NCBI GenBank assembly: GCA_902778895.1 | Contig: CACYZF010000011.1 | Location: 62,001 to 126,000, forward strand | Source of the DNA: an uncultured bacterium | GTDB lineage: Bacteria > Verrucomicrobiota > Lentisphaeria > Victivallales > UBA1829 | Direction: 5' to 3' | DNA: 64,000 nt | Notes under the pieces: model-generated | What the model saw: the letters and a program-made list of their open reading frames with translations, nothing else | What the model was told of the DNA's origin: nothing | The model's database searches: none | Shown here: in pieces, positions 52,403-61,244 of the stretch | Numbering within the stretch: position 1 is the stretch's first letter | Layout of the letters: the number at the start of each line of letters is the position of its first letter | Translations under genes and position numbers: made by a program

Positions 52403-52433
52403 AAAAAGCCGCCGTGTTTGAGGCGGCGGCTTT
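52403..52433 (-). terminator. Intrinsic terminator of the rpmH-khpB operon
   Basis: Minus strand: AAAGCCGCCG / CGGCGGCTTT, 10-bp perfect stem, 9-base loop, then TTTTTC. About 20 bases after the khpB stop. Confidence 0.92.
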
Positions 52434-52455
52434 AGAATCAATTGCTTCGGAAGGA

Positions 52456-53289
52456 TCAGGCGTTGACTTCTTCCTTCAGCGCGATGACGACGGAACGTTT
52501 TTCGCCGTCACCGATGCTGTTGGTGGTCAGCGCGGCATCATCTTCGAGCGTGATGTGGACGATCCTGCGGTCGTGGGAGTTCATCGGGGGCAGGGTTTTC
52601 GGAGCGCCCCACTGGTGGACTTCCTTGGCGGCGTCAAGCGCCTGCTGGCGGAGGACTTCGTCGTGGGAGAACGACGATCCGCGGCGGCCTTCGAAACGGT
52701 CACGGTCTCTGCGTTCACCGCGGAACTCCCTGCGGGGGCGTTCGCCGCGTTCGGAGCGCTCGCCGCGTTCGACACGGTCGGTGCGTTCGGAACGGCGTTC
52801 GGAGCGGCGCTCGCGTGGGCCTTCCATATCGATGTAGAGTTTCGGGAATTCCGAATCGGTCTTCTGCATGATGCGGTTCACGATAAGCTGGAGATTCTCC
52901 AGCGTCTTGCCGTGGTGGCCGATCACGCGGCCGGGTTCCCCGGTGGAGACGTAAAGGTTCACGGAGCGGGGTTTGTTTTCCACGCGGATGTTGGCGTCGA
53001 TGCCGAGGAAATCGAACATGTGGGCGAGGACGTTTCTGGCTTCCTCCATGGATTCCTGAGAAGCGGGCTTGACCGGCGGGGGATTCCTGCGGGAACGTTC
53101 GCCCCGGGTCTGCGCGGCATCGCTGTTCTTTTCGATCTCATCAAAACCGCCGTCGTTCGTTTCGGCGGAGGCGTCCATGGGGACGGCTTTGATTTCATCG
53201 TTCGTTACGTTTTCTGCTGCGGCTTCTGCTGCCGCTCCTGCGTTTTCCATGGCCTGGGTGTCGGCCGCGGCTGTTTCTTCGAGTTCCAT
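52456..53289 (-). CDS. khpB: Jag/KhpB-type RNA-binding protein (KH and R3H domains)
   Basis: 277 residues. An acidic, Ala-rich head (1-90) is followed by a KH domain (EPGRVIGHHGKTLENLQLIV around residue 145), an Arg/Glu-rich spacer of about 50 residues made of RRSERRSER-like units, and a C-terminal R3H domain (DRRIVHITLEDD near the end). KhpB binds many small RNAs and mRNAs and influences cell division and elongation. The charged spacer between KH and R3H is unusual for the family. GGAG precedes ATG 53289 by 7 bases. It is the last gene after yidC, as in many bacteria. Confidence 0.88.
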   Translation of the reverse strand: MELEETAAADTQAMENAGAAAEAAAENVTNDEIKAVPMDASAETNDGGFDEIEKNSDAAQTRGERSRRNPPPVKPASQESMEEARNVLAHMFDFLGIDANIRVENKPRSVNLYVSTGEPGRVIGHHGKTLENLQLIVNRIMQKTDSEFPKLYIDMEGPRERRSERRSERTDRVERGERSERGERPRREFRGERRDRDRFEGRRGSSFSHDEVLRQQALDAAKEVHQWGAPKTLPPMNSHDRRIVHITLEDDAALTTNSIGDGEKRSVVIALKEEVNA

Positions 53290-53314
53290 TGAATTCTCCG
53301 GGGTTGGGGCTGAC

Positions 53315-55141
53315 TTATGCCTTCTGCGGTTTACTGGTCTGACGCGCTTCATCCCGCTTTGCGGCGATTTGCCCGTATTTCATTTGAAGGATGCTGAATA
53401 TCTGACTGACCGTCCAGTAAAGCGTCAGGCCGGACGGGAGGTTGTAGAACATGAACAGCATGATGACCGGCATGAGCATCATCATCTTCTGTTGCGCGGA
53501 ATCGCCCGCGGTGGGCGTCATCTTCTGCTGGACAATCATGAGGGCCGTCATGGCGATCACGAGCGGATGGAATCCGACCTGTCCGATGAAGGGCAGGGCG
53601 AAAGGAAGCGTCGGGCCGACGAGGTCGGGACGCGAAAGGTCGGTGCACCAGAGGAACGGCACGTTGCGGAGTTCGACGGCGGAATCCAGCGCGGAATACA
53701 GCGCGATGAAAACGGGGATTTGAAGCAGGATGGGGAGACAGCCGCCGACGGGGTTGACCTTTTCGACGCGGTAGAGCTCCATCATCTTCTGGTTCAGCTC
53801 GGCTTTCTTGCGCGCGGTGTCGTCCGGGGTGTCCATCGGAGTCTCTTTGTACTTCTCCTGAAGTTCCTTGATCTTCGGCTGGAGCTTCTGCATGCGGCGC
53901 ATGGAGCTGTTGGCTTTTTGCGTGATCGGCCAGAAGAGGATGCGGACGATGAGCGTCAGCAGGATGATCGCGATGCCGTAGGATCCGCAGAGGCTCTTCA
54001 GCCAGTTCAGCAGCATCACCATGGGGCGCGCGATGAACTCGAACCACGAATAGTACGAAATGTGCATCACACCCATGACGGAGGATCCGAGCGCACGGAT
54101 GCGTGCCATTTCCTTCGGGCCGCAGTAGGTCTTCAGAGTGAATTCCACGGGCACGCCCGGCGCGAACGTGACTGTGCCGAAATTTCCGGTCATGGACGGC
54201 ACGGCATAAAGGTCTTTTTCATTGCTGCTGCCGGCGGGCATCCGCCAGATGCGGTCGCCGTTCGAAGAGGCAAACGGCATGGCTTCGTCGGCGAAAAGCA
54301 GCGAGGCGAAATATTTGTTGGAGGAGCCGATCCAGGCGACGGGTTCGGTGCAGGTGGTCTTGCGTTCGAATTTCTCGTCGGACTTGACCTGCGGATCGGC
54401 GGAATCGCACATGCCGCTGCCGACCTTGCAGAAGTCCACGTTCATGCGTTCGCTGTAAATCTTGTCTCCGGTGAGGTCCTTGACTTGCGGCAGACCGGCG
54501 AGCCGGACGCCGAGGTCATGGACCGTGATCGGTTCGGAACGCATATTGGTCCAGACATACTTGCACTCGACCATATAATTGTCTTCCGGCAGGGTGAACT
54601 CCTGGGCGAGCTGAAGGCCGTTGGAGAACCTGCGGACGATTTTTGCCGAAGGCTTGCCGCTCATCGAGTCCGCCAGTGATACCGGAACGAGCGCAGGAGA
54701 GGATTTGAGCTCAAATGTATGGAACGCGCCTTCGCGGAAAAGCTCGATGGCCTCGCCCGTTTCCTTCAGTGTGTAGCGCGGATCCAGCAGCTTGGCGCTG
54801 ATGATGGAACCGGAAAGATCGTCGATCGTGACGCTGAACAGTTTGTTTTCCAGCACGGAATACGATTCCGGAATTTTGGGAATCTCTTCCAACGCTTTTT
54901 CAGCCGGACTGTCCGTAACATTTCCCGCGTCCGCGATGGCCGTCTGACCGGAGGCCGAGGCGGCGCCCGCATTCGCGTTTGCCTGCTGTGCCGGAGCGTT
55001 CTGCTGGGTGGCCTCCAGCATTTTCTGATATTCCTCAGCGCGTTTCGCCTGATATTTCGGCATGTAAAGCAGCCAGCCGCCCATCAGCAGGCAGCCGACT
55101 AATACGATGAGGACAGTGTCTTTGTCAAATTTGAAGTTCAC
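53315..55141 (-). CDS. yidC: Membrane protein insertase YidC
   Basis: 608 residues. The first helix (about 8-28) is followed by a Gln/Ala-rich linker, the large periplasmic beta-sandwich domain (about 90-370) and the conserved five-helix core: GIAIILLTLIVRILFWPIT with its hydrophilic-groove Arg, MRRMQKLQPKIKELQEKY, VNPVGGCLPILLQIPVF and FYNLPSGLTLYWTVSQI. It inserts proteins into the inner membrane alone or with SecYEG. This is the Gram-negative, long form. It lies 3 bases after yidD. Confidence 0.96.
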   Translation of the reverse strand: MNFKFDKDTVLIVLVGCLLMGGWLLYMPKYQAKRAEEYQKMLEATQQNAPAQQANANAGAASASGQTAIADAGNVTDSPAEKALEEIPKIPESYSVLENKLFSVTIDDLSGSIISAKLLDPRYTLKETGEAIELFREGAFHTFELKSSPALVPVSLADSMSGKPSAKIVRRFSNGLQLAQEFTLPEDNYMVECKYVWTNMRSEPITVHDLGVRLAGLPQVKDLTGDKIYSERMNVDFCKVGSGMCDSADPQVKSDEKFERKTTCTEPVAWIGSSNKYFASLLFADEAMPFASSNGDRIWRMPAGSSNEKDLYAVPSMTGNFGTVTFAPGVPVEFTLKTYCGPKEMARIRALGSSVMGVMHISYYSWFEFIARPMVMLLNWLKSLCGSYGIAIILLTLIVRILFWPITQKANSSMRRMQKLQPKIKELQEKYKETPMDTPDDTARKKAELNQKMMELYRVEKVNPVGGCLPILLQIPVFIALYSALDSAVELRNVPFLWCTDLSRPDLVGPTLPFALPFIGQVGFHPLVIAMTALMIVQQKMTPTAGDSAQQKMMMLMPVIMLFMFYNLPSGLTLYWTVSQIFSILQMKYGQIAAKRDEARQTSKPQKA

Positions 55142-55144
55142 TCG

Positions 55145-55363
55145 TTATTCCTTCCCGGAATGTTTCGGGGGTACGGGATCGTAACCGCCCCGGCACCAGG
55201 GATTGCATCTGAGGATTCGCCAGGAGGTCAGCGCCAGGCCGCGGAGAATTCCATGAACGCGGACGGCTTCGATCGCATACTGGGAGCAGGTCGGCGTGAA
55301 CCGGCAGCACGGGGGAAACAGCGGGGAAATCCAGCGGCGGTACAGACGGAATGGTAGGATCAC
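55145..55363 (-). CDS. yidD: Membrane protein insertion efficiency factor YidD
   Basis: 72 residues from a GTG at 55363. [28 protein letters not shown] and the [13 protein letters not shown] tail are the YidD signature with its conserved cysteines. It is a small peripheral membrane protein that assists YidC. The GTG overlaps the rnpA TGA (GTGA). The frame is open well upstream inside rnpA, but that part has no YidD similarity. Confidence 0.88.
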   Translation of the reverse strand: MILPFRLYRRWISPLFPPCCRFTPTCSQYAIEAVRVHGILRGLALTSWRILRCNPWCRGGYDPVPPKHSGKE

Positions 55364-55764
55364 GAGTTCGCGGACGGGATGTCCGCTGCTTGTTTTTCCT
55401 GGGTCAGTCCGGCTTTTTTCAGCGTCCGGAGCAGATGTTCCTGCACTTCCTGCTGTTTTGCACCGAAGATGGCGCGTCGCGGAATGACCAGAATGCCGCA
55501 TGGCAGGATGTTCTCCTTGCACAGCCGGAAGGTTTCCGTGATCAGACGCCTCGCGCGATTCCGCACGACGGCCGAATGATGCAGTTTCCGGCTGCAGATA
55601 ATGCCGTACCTGAGATTCTGAACCGGATTGCCCGGCTCCGCCGCCTGCACCAGGACCGTAAAGAACGGGTCCCGGCAGGCTTTCCCGTGTTCCTTGAGCG
55701 CATCGAAATCCTTTCGGGTGCGGAGCTTTTCCTGCTTCCTCAGGCTGCTGCGCCCAATTTCCAC
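55360..55764 (-). CDS. rnpA: Ribonuclease P protein component
   Basis: 134 residues. The RNR motif is present in [14 protein letters not shown], with [11 protein letters not shown] and ILVIPRRA flanking it. The protein binds the RNase P RNA and helps position the pre-tRNA 5' leader. It follows rpmH by 14 bases. The last 20 residues form an extra polar tail. Confidence 0.93.
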   Translation of the reverse strand: MEIGRSSLRKQEKLRTRKDFDALKEHGKACRDPFFTVLVQAAEPGNPVQNLRYGIICSRKLHHSAVVRNRARRLITETFRLCKENILPCGILVIPRRAIFGAKQQEVQEHLLRTLKKAGLTQEKQAADIPSANS

Positions 55765-55778
55765 GGCGTGTTCCTTTC

Positions 55779-55916
55779 TCAGATGACGGTCAGGCGTTTA
55801 CGCCCTTTCGCTCTTCTTCTGGCAAGGACCTGGCGGCCGCCCTTGGTGGCCATTCTGGCACGGAATCCATATTTGCGGGCGCGTTTGATGACGGAAGGCT
55901 GATACGTTCTTTTCAT
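55779..55916 (-). CDS. rpmH: 50S ribosomal protein L34
   Basis: 45 residues: [20 protein letters not shown] at the start, then [20 protein letters not shown]. This is a normal-length L34. It is the first gene of the rpmH-rnpA-yidD-yidC-khpB operon. The promoter at 56024-56052 leaves a leader of about 100 bases. dnaA, often divergent from rpmH, is not present. Confidence 0.96.
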   Translation of the reverse strand: MKRTYQPSVIKRARKYGFRARMATKGGRQVLARRRAKGRKRLTVI

Positions 55917-56023
55917 GGTTTCACCTTGTTCCCGGAGCTGCGCAAAGGCACTCCGGCTGTTCCTCTCTGAGGGGTTGCAGCTTGTTGTTTTTTCGTTCGT
56001 TTTGTATATGGTGTAATCCATCT

Positions 56024-56052
56024 AATATAGCATGCATTCGCCATTATTTCAA
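56024..56052 (-). promoter_or_regulatory. Promoter of the rpmH operon
   Basis: Minus strand: TTGAAA (56047-56052), 17-base spacer, TATATT (56024-56029) within GCTATATTA. The rest of the 342-base gap (55917-56258) shows no DnaA box and no extra gene. Confidence 0.75.
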
Positions 56053-56113
56053 CCCGGATACCGGCTTTTTTGACTTTTTTTCCGATTTCTTTCCATTTTG
56101 TCATATTTCGCAT

Positions 56114-56141
56114 TTGTTTTAGAAAAAAAATATGCTATAGT
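56114..56141 (+). promoter_or_regulatory. Promoter of the 209-residue lipoprotein gene
   Basis: TTGTTT (56114-56119), 16-base spacer, TATAGT (56136-56141). Confidence 0.5.
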
Positions 56142-56258
56142 ATTCGATACAACTGCCGACAGCTTCACGCCGGCGGGTTTTTTCTCTATACGTACGTCCT
56201 ACACATCAACCATATCAACCAAAATGGAATGCCTTACGGCGTTCCGGAGAGTTCAAGT

Positions 56259-56888
56259 ATGAAACACTTGTTCCTTCTTTTCGCGGCGGCCGCGGCGCTC
56301 ATCTGCACGGCATGCTCCACTCCGACCATCACCAATACCGCGCGCAACTCCGTGGAAGAAATGCTGCTCAGCTCCGTCGTAGAACGCGGCATCTCCTCCA
56401 TCGACTTCGAGGCTTATGCGGGCAAGAAAGTTTTCATGGACTACTCGAACCTGGCACCGCAGGTCGACAAGGAATTCCTGATGGCGTATATCGAGCTGCA
56501 TCTCGCGCGCTTCGGCACCATCGTGGTGAAGGATGCCGCCGAAGCCGACTATGTCTTCAAGGCCACCAGCAGCGTCCTTGCCACCGACATGGACAAGTTC
56601 CTCCTCGGCATCCCGTCCCTCCCGATCCCGATCCCGTGGGCCAACCTCTCCATCGTGATCCCCGAAATCCCGATCATCATGCGTCTCCAGCGCACCGCCT
56701 GGGGCCGTTTCTTCTTCAACATCGTCGACGCCAAGACCAACGAGCCTGTCCAGATTGTGGACGGCGCGCGCTCGGAAGCCGCTTTAAACAACTGGGTCGT
56801 CTGCTTCATCCCGTTCAAGACGCACAGGACCCCGATCGGCGACGACAATCCGGGAAGCCTTCATTTCATCTGGTTCTGGGAAGACTGA
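56259..56888 (+). CDS. Conserved lipoprotein, resembles DUF6655
   Basis: 209 residues. The signal ends in ICTACS (Cys19). The next part, NTARNSVEEMLLSSVVERGI, then GKKVFMDYSNL and VDKEFLMAYIELHL, reads like the proteins grouped as DUF6655 in PVC bacteria, followed by EADYVFKATSSVLATD and a LLGIPSLPIPIP segment. The fold may resemble TolB/LpoB-type N-terminal domains, but this is a guess. It has its own promoter and a strong terminator. Function unknown. Confidence 0.75.
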   Translation: MKHLFLLFAAAAALICTACSTPTITNTARNSVEEMLLSSVVERGISSIDFEAYAGKKVFMDYSNLAPQVDKEFLMAYIELHLARFGTIVVKDAAEADYVFKATSSVLATDMDKFLLGIPSLPIPIPWANLSIVIPEIPIIMRLQRTAWGRFFFNIVDAKTNEPVQIVDGARSEAALNNWVVCFIPFKTHRTPIGDDNPGSLHFIWFWED

Positions 56889-56918
56889 TTCCCTCCGGAT
56901 TTGTTTTGCTTATTATGG

Positions 56919-56971
56919 CGTCCGACTCCATGCGAGCCGGACGTTTTTTTTGTAATGAACTCATATTCAAA
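56919..56971 (+). terminator. Intrinsic terminator after the 209-residue lipoprotein gene
   Basis: A 10-bp stem with one mismatch (CGTCCGACTC with GAGCCGGACG), separated from its pairing arm only partly as drawn on the plus strand, followed by eight Ts. Confidence 0.85.
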
Positions 56972-57220
56972 CAGTGGAAAGCATTCAAAAAGACATGAGA
57001 ATATGATATGTTTTGTTTAATGATTAATTATTAAACTATCAAGCGAAAAAGAAGTTTAAAAAAAATACTATCCGAATACACTATCGGATCGGTTTGGAAC
57101 GTTATATGTTATGCATGGCCGTGTTTCCGGTCAGGCGATCCGGGTTTCCGTGCATGTCTTCCGGGAGATCCGTATCTTCAGAACCATCGAAGACCAACTC
57201 GCTGCCAGAAAGTCAAAGCC
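56972..57220. other. AT-rich leader region before the glycosyltransferase
   Basis: No gene is visible. A 6-bp dyad ATCCGA / TCGGAT (57070-57089) lies in the middle, and no well-spaced promoter could be chosen. Confidence 0.6.
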
Positions 57221-58432
57221 ATGCCGAAGCTTTCCATCATCATCCCTGTCCACAATGAGGAACCGTCCCTGAGACGGTGCATCGACTCCATCCTGTCCCA
57301 GTCTTTCAGGGATTTGGAGATCATCTGCGTGGATGACGGGTCTTCCGACGGTTCCGCCGGAATCCTTCAGGACTACATCGACCGCGAACCGCGCGTTCAT
57401 GCCACGGCATTCCGGCGCCGTCTGGGCACGGTGCTGGCCCGCAAACTGGCGCTTCTGGACGCTCAGGGCGAATACATCATGTTTGTCGACGCGGACGATA
57501 TGCTTCTGCCCGGCGCATGCGAGACGGCGGTCAGACTGATGAAAGAGACCAAGGCGGACATCGTGCAGTTTTCGGTCGATTTCGAATCGGAAGAGAAGAA
57601 AACGGAATCCATGGATCTGTTCGTTTCGCGCATTTTCCGTACGCGCGAAATGGAGTCCCACGGTACGAGCATCCTGTACGACTGCTTCGTGAACCACAGG
57701 CTCGTGCACAATCTCTGGAATAAAATCTACCGTGCCGAAGTCTGCAAGGAAGCCGTCGAGGCGATGCCGGATATCCAGCTTCATCACTATACGGACCTGT
57801 ACCTGAGTTTTTTCATCCTGTTTTTTGCGGACTCGTTCCGGAGCATGAAGACGAAGCCGTTCTATCGGTACCATTTCGGCGGCGGCGTGTCCACGAAGAT
57901 CCCGGACGGCGAGCAGTTCAGGAACCTCTGCGAAGTCAGCAAAACGCTGCCGCTGATGGAAAAGTTCCTGCGTGACCGGAATGCCTACGAGACGAACGTT
58001 TCCGTACTGGATGCGATCCGCAGCACCCTCAGACGGGACATGGTGAACAAACTTCTGACGATCCCGAATCTGACGCGCGAGATCATAACCATCGCAATGG
58101 AATCGTGGGGCGGCGACATCATTTTCGATTTCCTGAGCGAGACCGGCATGTTCAAATACCCGTGCGAAAGCCGTTTGTCCATGGTGTCCAACCTGATCGA
58201 CCAGTACAAGGCGGACCAGAGGACGATCGCGAAACTCCAGTCCGACCTGGCCGAGGCTCAGTCAAAGATGCGGAAGATGTCGCCCCGCAGTTCGCAGGTG
58301 TTGCGTTCCCCGGCGCGCGCGACGTCGCGCCTGGGGCATCCGTCTCCGGTTTCATCAACGATCAAACAGGAGATCACGTCCTCGCCGCAGAGAGTACAAT
58401 TCCGGTTCGTGCAGAAACTGCCGAAGATTTGA
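57221..58432 (+). CDS. Family 2 glycosyltransferase with coiled-coil tail
   Basis: 403 residues. The GT-A domain (1-230) has KLSIIIPVHNEEPSLRRCI, CVDDGSSDGSAGIL and the metal-binding FVDADDMLLPGAC. Residues about 230-320 are helical; 325-350 look like a short coiled coil (DQYKADQRTIAKLQSDLAEA); the last 50 are Ser/Arg/Pro-rich and probably disordered. No transmembrane helix is seen. Such enzymes decorate capsular or O-antigen sugars, but no other sugar genes flank it. A terminator follows. Confidence 0.82.
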   Translation: MPKLSIIIPVHNEEPSLRRCIDSILSQSFRDLEIICVDDGSSDGSAGILQDYIDREPRVHATAFRRRLGTVLARKLALLDAQGEYIMFVDADDMLLPGACETAVRLMKETKADIVQFSVDFESEEKKTESMDLFVSRIFRTREMESHGTSILYDCFVNHRLVHNLWNKIYRAEVCKEAVEAMPDIQLHHYTDLYLSFFILFFADSFRSMKTKPFYRYHFGGGVSTKIPDGEQFRNLCEVSKTLPLMEKFLRDRNAYETNVSVLDAIRSTLRRDMVNKLLTIPNLTREIITIAMESWGGDIIFDFLSETGMFKYPCESRLSMVSNLIDQYKADQRTIAKLQSDLAEAQSKMRKMSPRSSQVLRSPARATSRLGHPSPVSSTIKQEITSSPQRVQFRFVQKLPKI

Positions 58433-58462
58433 GGCGGACGAATACGGGAATAGATGGTTGCG

Positions 58463-58494
58463 GAGCGGTGATTGAGGTCGCCGCTCTGTTTTTT
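58463..58494 (+). terminator. Intrinsic terminator of the 57-kb glycosyltransferase
   Basis: GAGCGGTGA / TCGCCGCTC, a 9-bp stem with one G-U pair, a 6-base loop and TGTTTTTT. Confidence 0.88.
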
Positions 58495-58513
58495 GTGCAG
58501 GAAAGAGGGCGGA

Positions 58514-58933
58514 TCAGTCGTCGGCATCCCGTCCCGAACGGAGCGCCTTGATGCGGCTGCGGACGGCTTTTTCCTTCAGGCGGCGCTCTTTCGAGGCTTT
58601 GGTCGGTTTCGTCGGACGGCGTTTGCGCGGTTCCGGACGGGATGCCAGGGCAAGCTCGCGGATGCGCTCCCGGGCGTGTTCGCGGTTCCGGGCGAGACTG
58701 CGGCTGGAACGTTCCATCACGACGAGGAGATCGCCCTGCATGTACGGCGCGGCGAGGATGCGGAGGCGTTCCTTCTGGGCATCGGTCAGGATCGCGGTCT
58801 TTGCAATGTCCCACTGCAGCCGGACGCCGTTTTCGGTCTTGTTCTGATGCTGGCCGCCCGGTCCGCTGGAGGGACGGACGTATTCCTCCTCAAGTTCCTC
58901 TTCGGGAATGGCGAAAGGTTTTGCTTCGGACAT
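58514..58933 (-). CDS. arfB: Alternative ribosome-rescue factor B (peptidyl-tRNA hydrolase)
   Basis: 139 residues. The catalytic GGQ is at 26-28 in RPSSGPGGQHQNKTE, and the basic C-terminal tail (KRRPTKPTKASKERRLKEK) that enters the empty mRNA channel is typical of ArfB/YaeJ rather than RF1/2. It releases peptides from stalled ribosomes lacking a stop codon. It lies 81 bases after the secreted-protein gene in the argH run, so it may be co-transcribed. Confidence 0.94.
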   Translation of the reverse strand: MSEAKPFAIPEEELEEEYVRPSSGPGGQHQNKTENGVRLQWDIAKTAILTDAQKERLRILAAPYMQGDLLVVMERSSRSLARNREHARERIRELALASRPEPRKRRPTKPTKASKERRLKEKAVRSRIKALRSGRDADD

Positions 58934-59014
58934 AACGGCGGATTCCTCGGACGAAAAACAGCCCCCAATTGAATCGCAACGCTTGAATCGGCGTATTCTT
59001 CCTGAATCGGAAAC

Positions 59015-59698
59015 TCAAGCCTGCGTCGCGGATTTCGGGGCGCCTACGTTGTTTTCCGGCTTGTCCTGCTGCGGCTGGACTTCCGGCATCTTTGCGGACG
59101 CGGCCTTTTCCTTGTTCAGCATGGCGGCGACGGCGTCGATGAAAAGACCGGCGTGGCCCGGTTCTTCGTTGTCTTCCGGCGAATAGGAAATGCGGACTTT
59201 GATGAGCTTGCCTTTATAATGCGTGAGATACAGCACGGAATCCATCTGCGTGGAGCCGTTCTGAATCCGGTAGAACGACTCGAATCCGCCTTCCGGGGCT
59301 TCCCGTCCGGCTGCGTCAAGACGTTCGACCTTGATCTTCGGATTCTGCGCGGACAAGTTCATGATCCCCTGGTCAGTTTCCTTGCAGTGCTTTTCAAACG
59401 TTTCCTGCAGAACCGGTTTCGCGGCGGTATCCAGCGAATAGATGTACACGTCGGCGCAGGATCCCAGCTCGTTTTCGTAGCGGACGACCGTGCCGAACAC
59501 CGGATTTTCGTTCTTGCGGACGCGGACCTTCTGGAACGTATCGATCTGCGCCGGAAACACCAGGCGCGTGTCCTTGTCGATAAACTCCTCCATGGCCGGA
59601 CGCAGAAAGACGTCCTGCGCCTTCGCGGACAGAGCGCCACAGAGGCAGAAGAATCCGACGGTCGTGCCGATGAGAAGTGTCCGGAGGAAATGCGTCAT
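59015..59698 (-). CDS. Secreted protein of unknown function
   Basis: 227 residues with a signal peptide cut near SAKA/QDV (residue 28). The mature part looks like a single alpha/beta domain: CADVYIYSLDTA, a helical stretch, ESFYRIQNGSTQMDSVLYLTHYKGKLIKVRISY, and a Gln/Pro/Lys-rich tail. No family is recognised. The ATG overlaps the argH stop by 4 bases (ATGA), so translation is coupled, though no metabolic link is evident. Probably periplasmic. Confidence 0.78.
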   Translation of the reverse strand: MTHFLRTLLIGTTVGFFCLCGALSAKAQDVFLRPAMEEFIDKDTRLVFPAQIDTFQKVRVRKNENPVFGTVVRYENELGSCADVYIYSLDTAAKPVLQETFEKHCKETDQGIMNLSAQNPKIKVERLDAAGREAPEGGFESFYRIQNGSTQMDSVLYLTHYKGKLIKVRISYSPEDNEEPGHAGLFIDAVAAMLNKEKAASAKMPEVQPQQDKPENNVGAPKSATQA

Positions 59699-61074
59699 GA
59701 CGGGATCCGAAGCTCCTTTTTCCAGAATGCGACCTGCGAGGCGACCTGTTTGAAGCCGGTTGCGCCGTAGACGTCGCGACCCTCGACCGCATGGGCCGGG
59801 GCGAAAAGTTTCAGCATGGAGGCGTCGGCCTCCGGGAACACGCTCTTCATTTCCTTCAGGGTAAGCTCGTTCAGGAGCTTGTTGTGATCCGCGGCGAATT
59901 TGACCAGTGCGCCGACCTTGTGGTGGGCGAACCGGAACGGGACCCCCTTGCGGACGAGCGCTTCGGCCAGGTCGGTCGCCATGAGCCCGGGGTCGGACGC
60001 CGCCTTCAGCATCGCGTCCTTGCTGACCTTCATGGAGTCGATCATGGACGGGTAGACGCTGAGGATGGCGTGGACCGTGTCGATGGCGTCGAAGAGCGGC
60101 TCCTTGTCCTCCTGCAGGTCGCGGTTGTAGGTTAGCGGGAGGCCCTTGCAGATGGTGAGGAGCGCGGTCAGGTCGCCGTAGATGCGGCCGGTCTTGCCGC
60201 GGGAAAGCTCGGCGATATCCGGATTTTTCTTCTGCGGCATGAGGCTGGACCCCGTGCAGAAGGCGTCGCCGAACGTGACGAACGAGAACTCCTGCGACAT
60301 CCAGAGGATGAGGTCCTCGGAGAGGCGGGAGATATGCATGGCGAAAATGGAAAGCGCGGCGAGCAGTTCGCAGGCGAAATCGCGGTCGGCGACGGCGTCC
60401 ATGCTGTTCCGCGTCATCTTCGGAAATTTCAGACGCTTGCGGACGAATTCGCGGTCGATGGGGAGCGTGGTCCCGGCGATCGCGCCCGAACCGAGCGGCA
60501 TCACGTTGATGCGTCTGCGGGCGTCGGCGAGGCGTCCGGCGTCGCGGGCGAGCATTTCGACGTAGGCGAGCAGGTGATGCGCCAGCAGGACGGGCTGCGC
60601 GTGCTGCATGTGGGTGAAGCCGGGCATGATGGTGCGTTTGTGCTCGTCGGCCTTCTTCACCAGCGCGGTCTGAAGCGTGCGGATCTCCTTCATCAGGTCG
60701 TCGATCTCGTCGCGGAGATACAGCCGGATGTCGAGCGCGATCTGGTCGTTGCGGCTGCGGGCGGTGTGAACACGCGCGCCCTCGGGACCGAGCGCTTCGG
60801 TCAGCGCCGTCTCGATGTGCATGTGAATGTCTTCCAGCTCGACCTTGAACTCCATTTTGCCTTCGGCGATCCTGCGTTTCAGGACGGCGAGCTTGCGGCA
60901 GATGGCGTCGGCGGACTTCTTCGGGATGATCCCGGCCGCGCCGAGCATGGCGGCATGCGCCATGCTGCCGGCGATGTCATGCTTGTAGAGGCGTTTGTCG
61001 TAGGAGATGGACTGGGTGAAGTCCTGAACGCTACGTTGAGTTTGTTCGGCGAATCTGCCGCCCCAGAGAGCCAT
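59695..61074 (-). CDS. argH: Argininosuccinate lyase
   Basis: 459 residues of the fumarase/aspartase superfamily. MALWGGRFAEQ at the start, TARSRNDQIALDIRLYLRD, the TIMPGFTHMQHAQPV His segment and the GSSLMPQKKNPD loop with the catalytic Ser are all present. It cleaves argininosuccinate to arginine and fumarate. GAGG lies 6 bases before ATG 61074. argG is not adjacent. The stop overlaps the secreted-protein gene. Confidence 0.97.
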   Translation of the reverse strand: MALWGGRFAEQTQRSVQDFTQSISYDKRLYKHDIAGSMAHAAMLGAAGIIPKKSADAICRKLAVLKRRIAEGKMEFKVELEDIHMHIETALTEALGPEGARVHTARSRNDQIALDIRLYLRDEIDDLMKEIRTLQTALVKKADEHKRTIMPGFTHMQHAQPVLLAHHLLAYVEMLARDAGRLADARRRINVMPLGSGAIAGTTLPIDREFVRKRLKFPKMTRNSMDAVADRDFACELLAALSIFAMHISRLSEDLILWMSQEFSFVTFGDAFCTGSSLMPQKKNPDIAELSRGKTGRIYGDLTALLTICKGLPLTYNRDLQEDKEPLFDAIDTVHAILSVYPSMIDSMKVSKDAMLKAASDPGLMATDLAEALVRKGVPFRFAHHKVGALVKFAADHNKLLNELTLKEMKSVFPEADASMLKLFAPAHAVEGRDVYGATGFKQVASQVAFWKKELRIPS

Positions 61075-61133
61075 GCTGAACCTCGTGATGTCGGGCAAAA
61101 ATGTTTCGGGTCGAGAAAAAATCTGTTTCTAAA

Positions 61134-61161
61134 AATATAGCACAAGATTTGAATTCATCAA
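61134..61161 (-). promoter_or_regulatory. Promoter of argH
   Basis: Minus strand: TTGATG (61156-61161), 16-base spacer, TATATT (61134-61139) within GCTATATT. Confidence 0.6.
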
Positions 61162-61244
61162 AGCACAAATCTCTTTTTTCCGCATTTTTTCGCGTTTTTT
61201 TACGGTTTCGGCGCTTTTCGCGTGCGTTTTCTTCACTATGGGGC

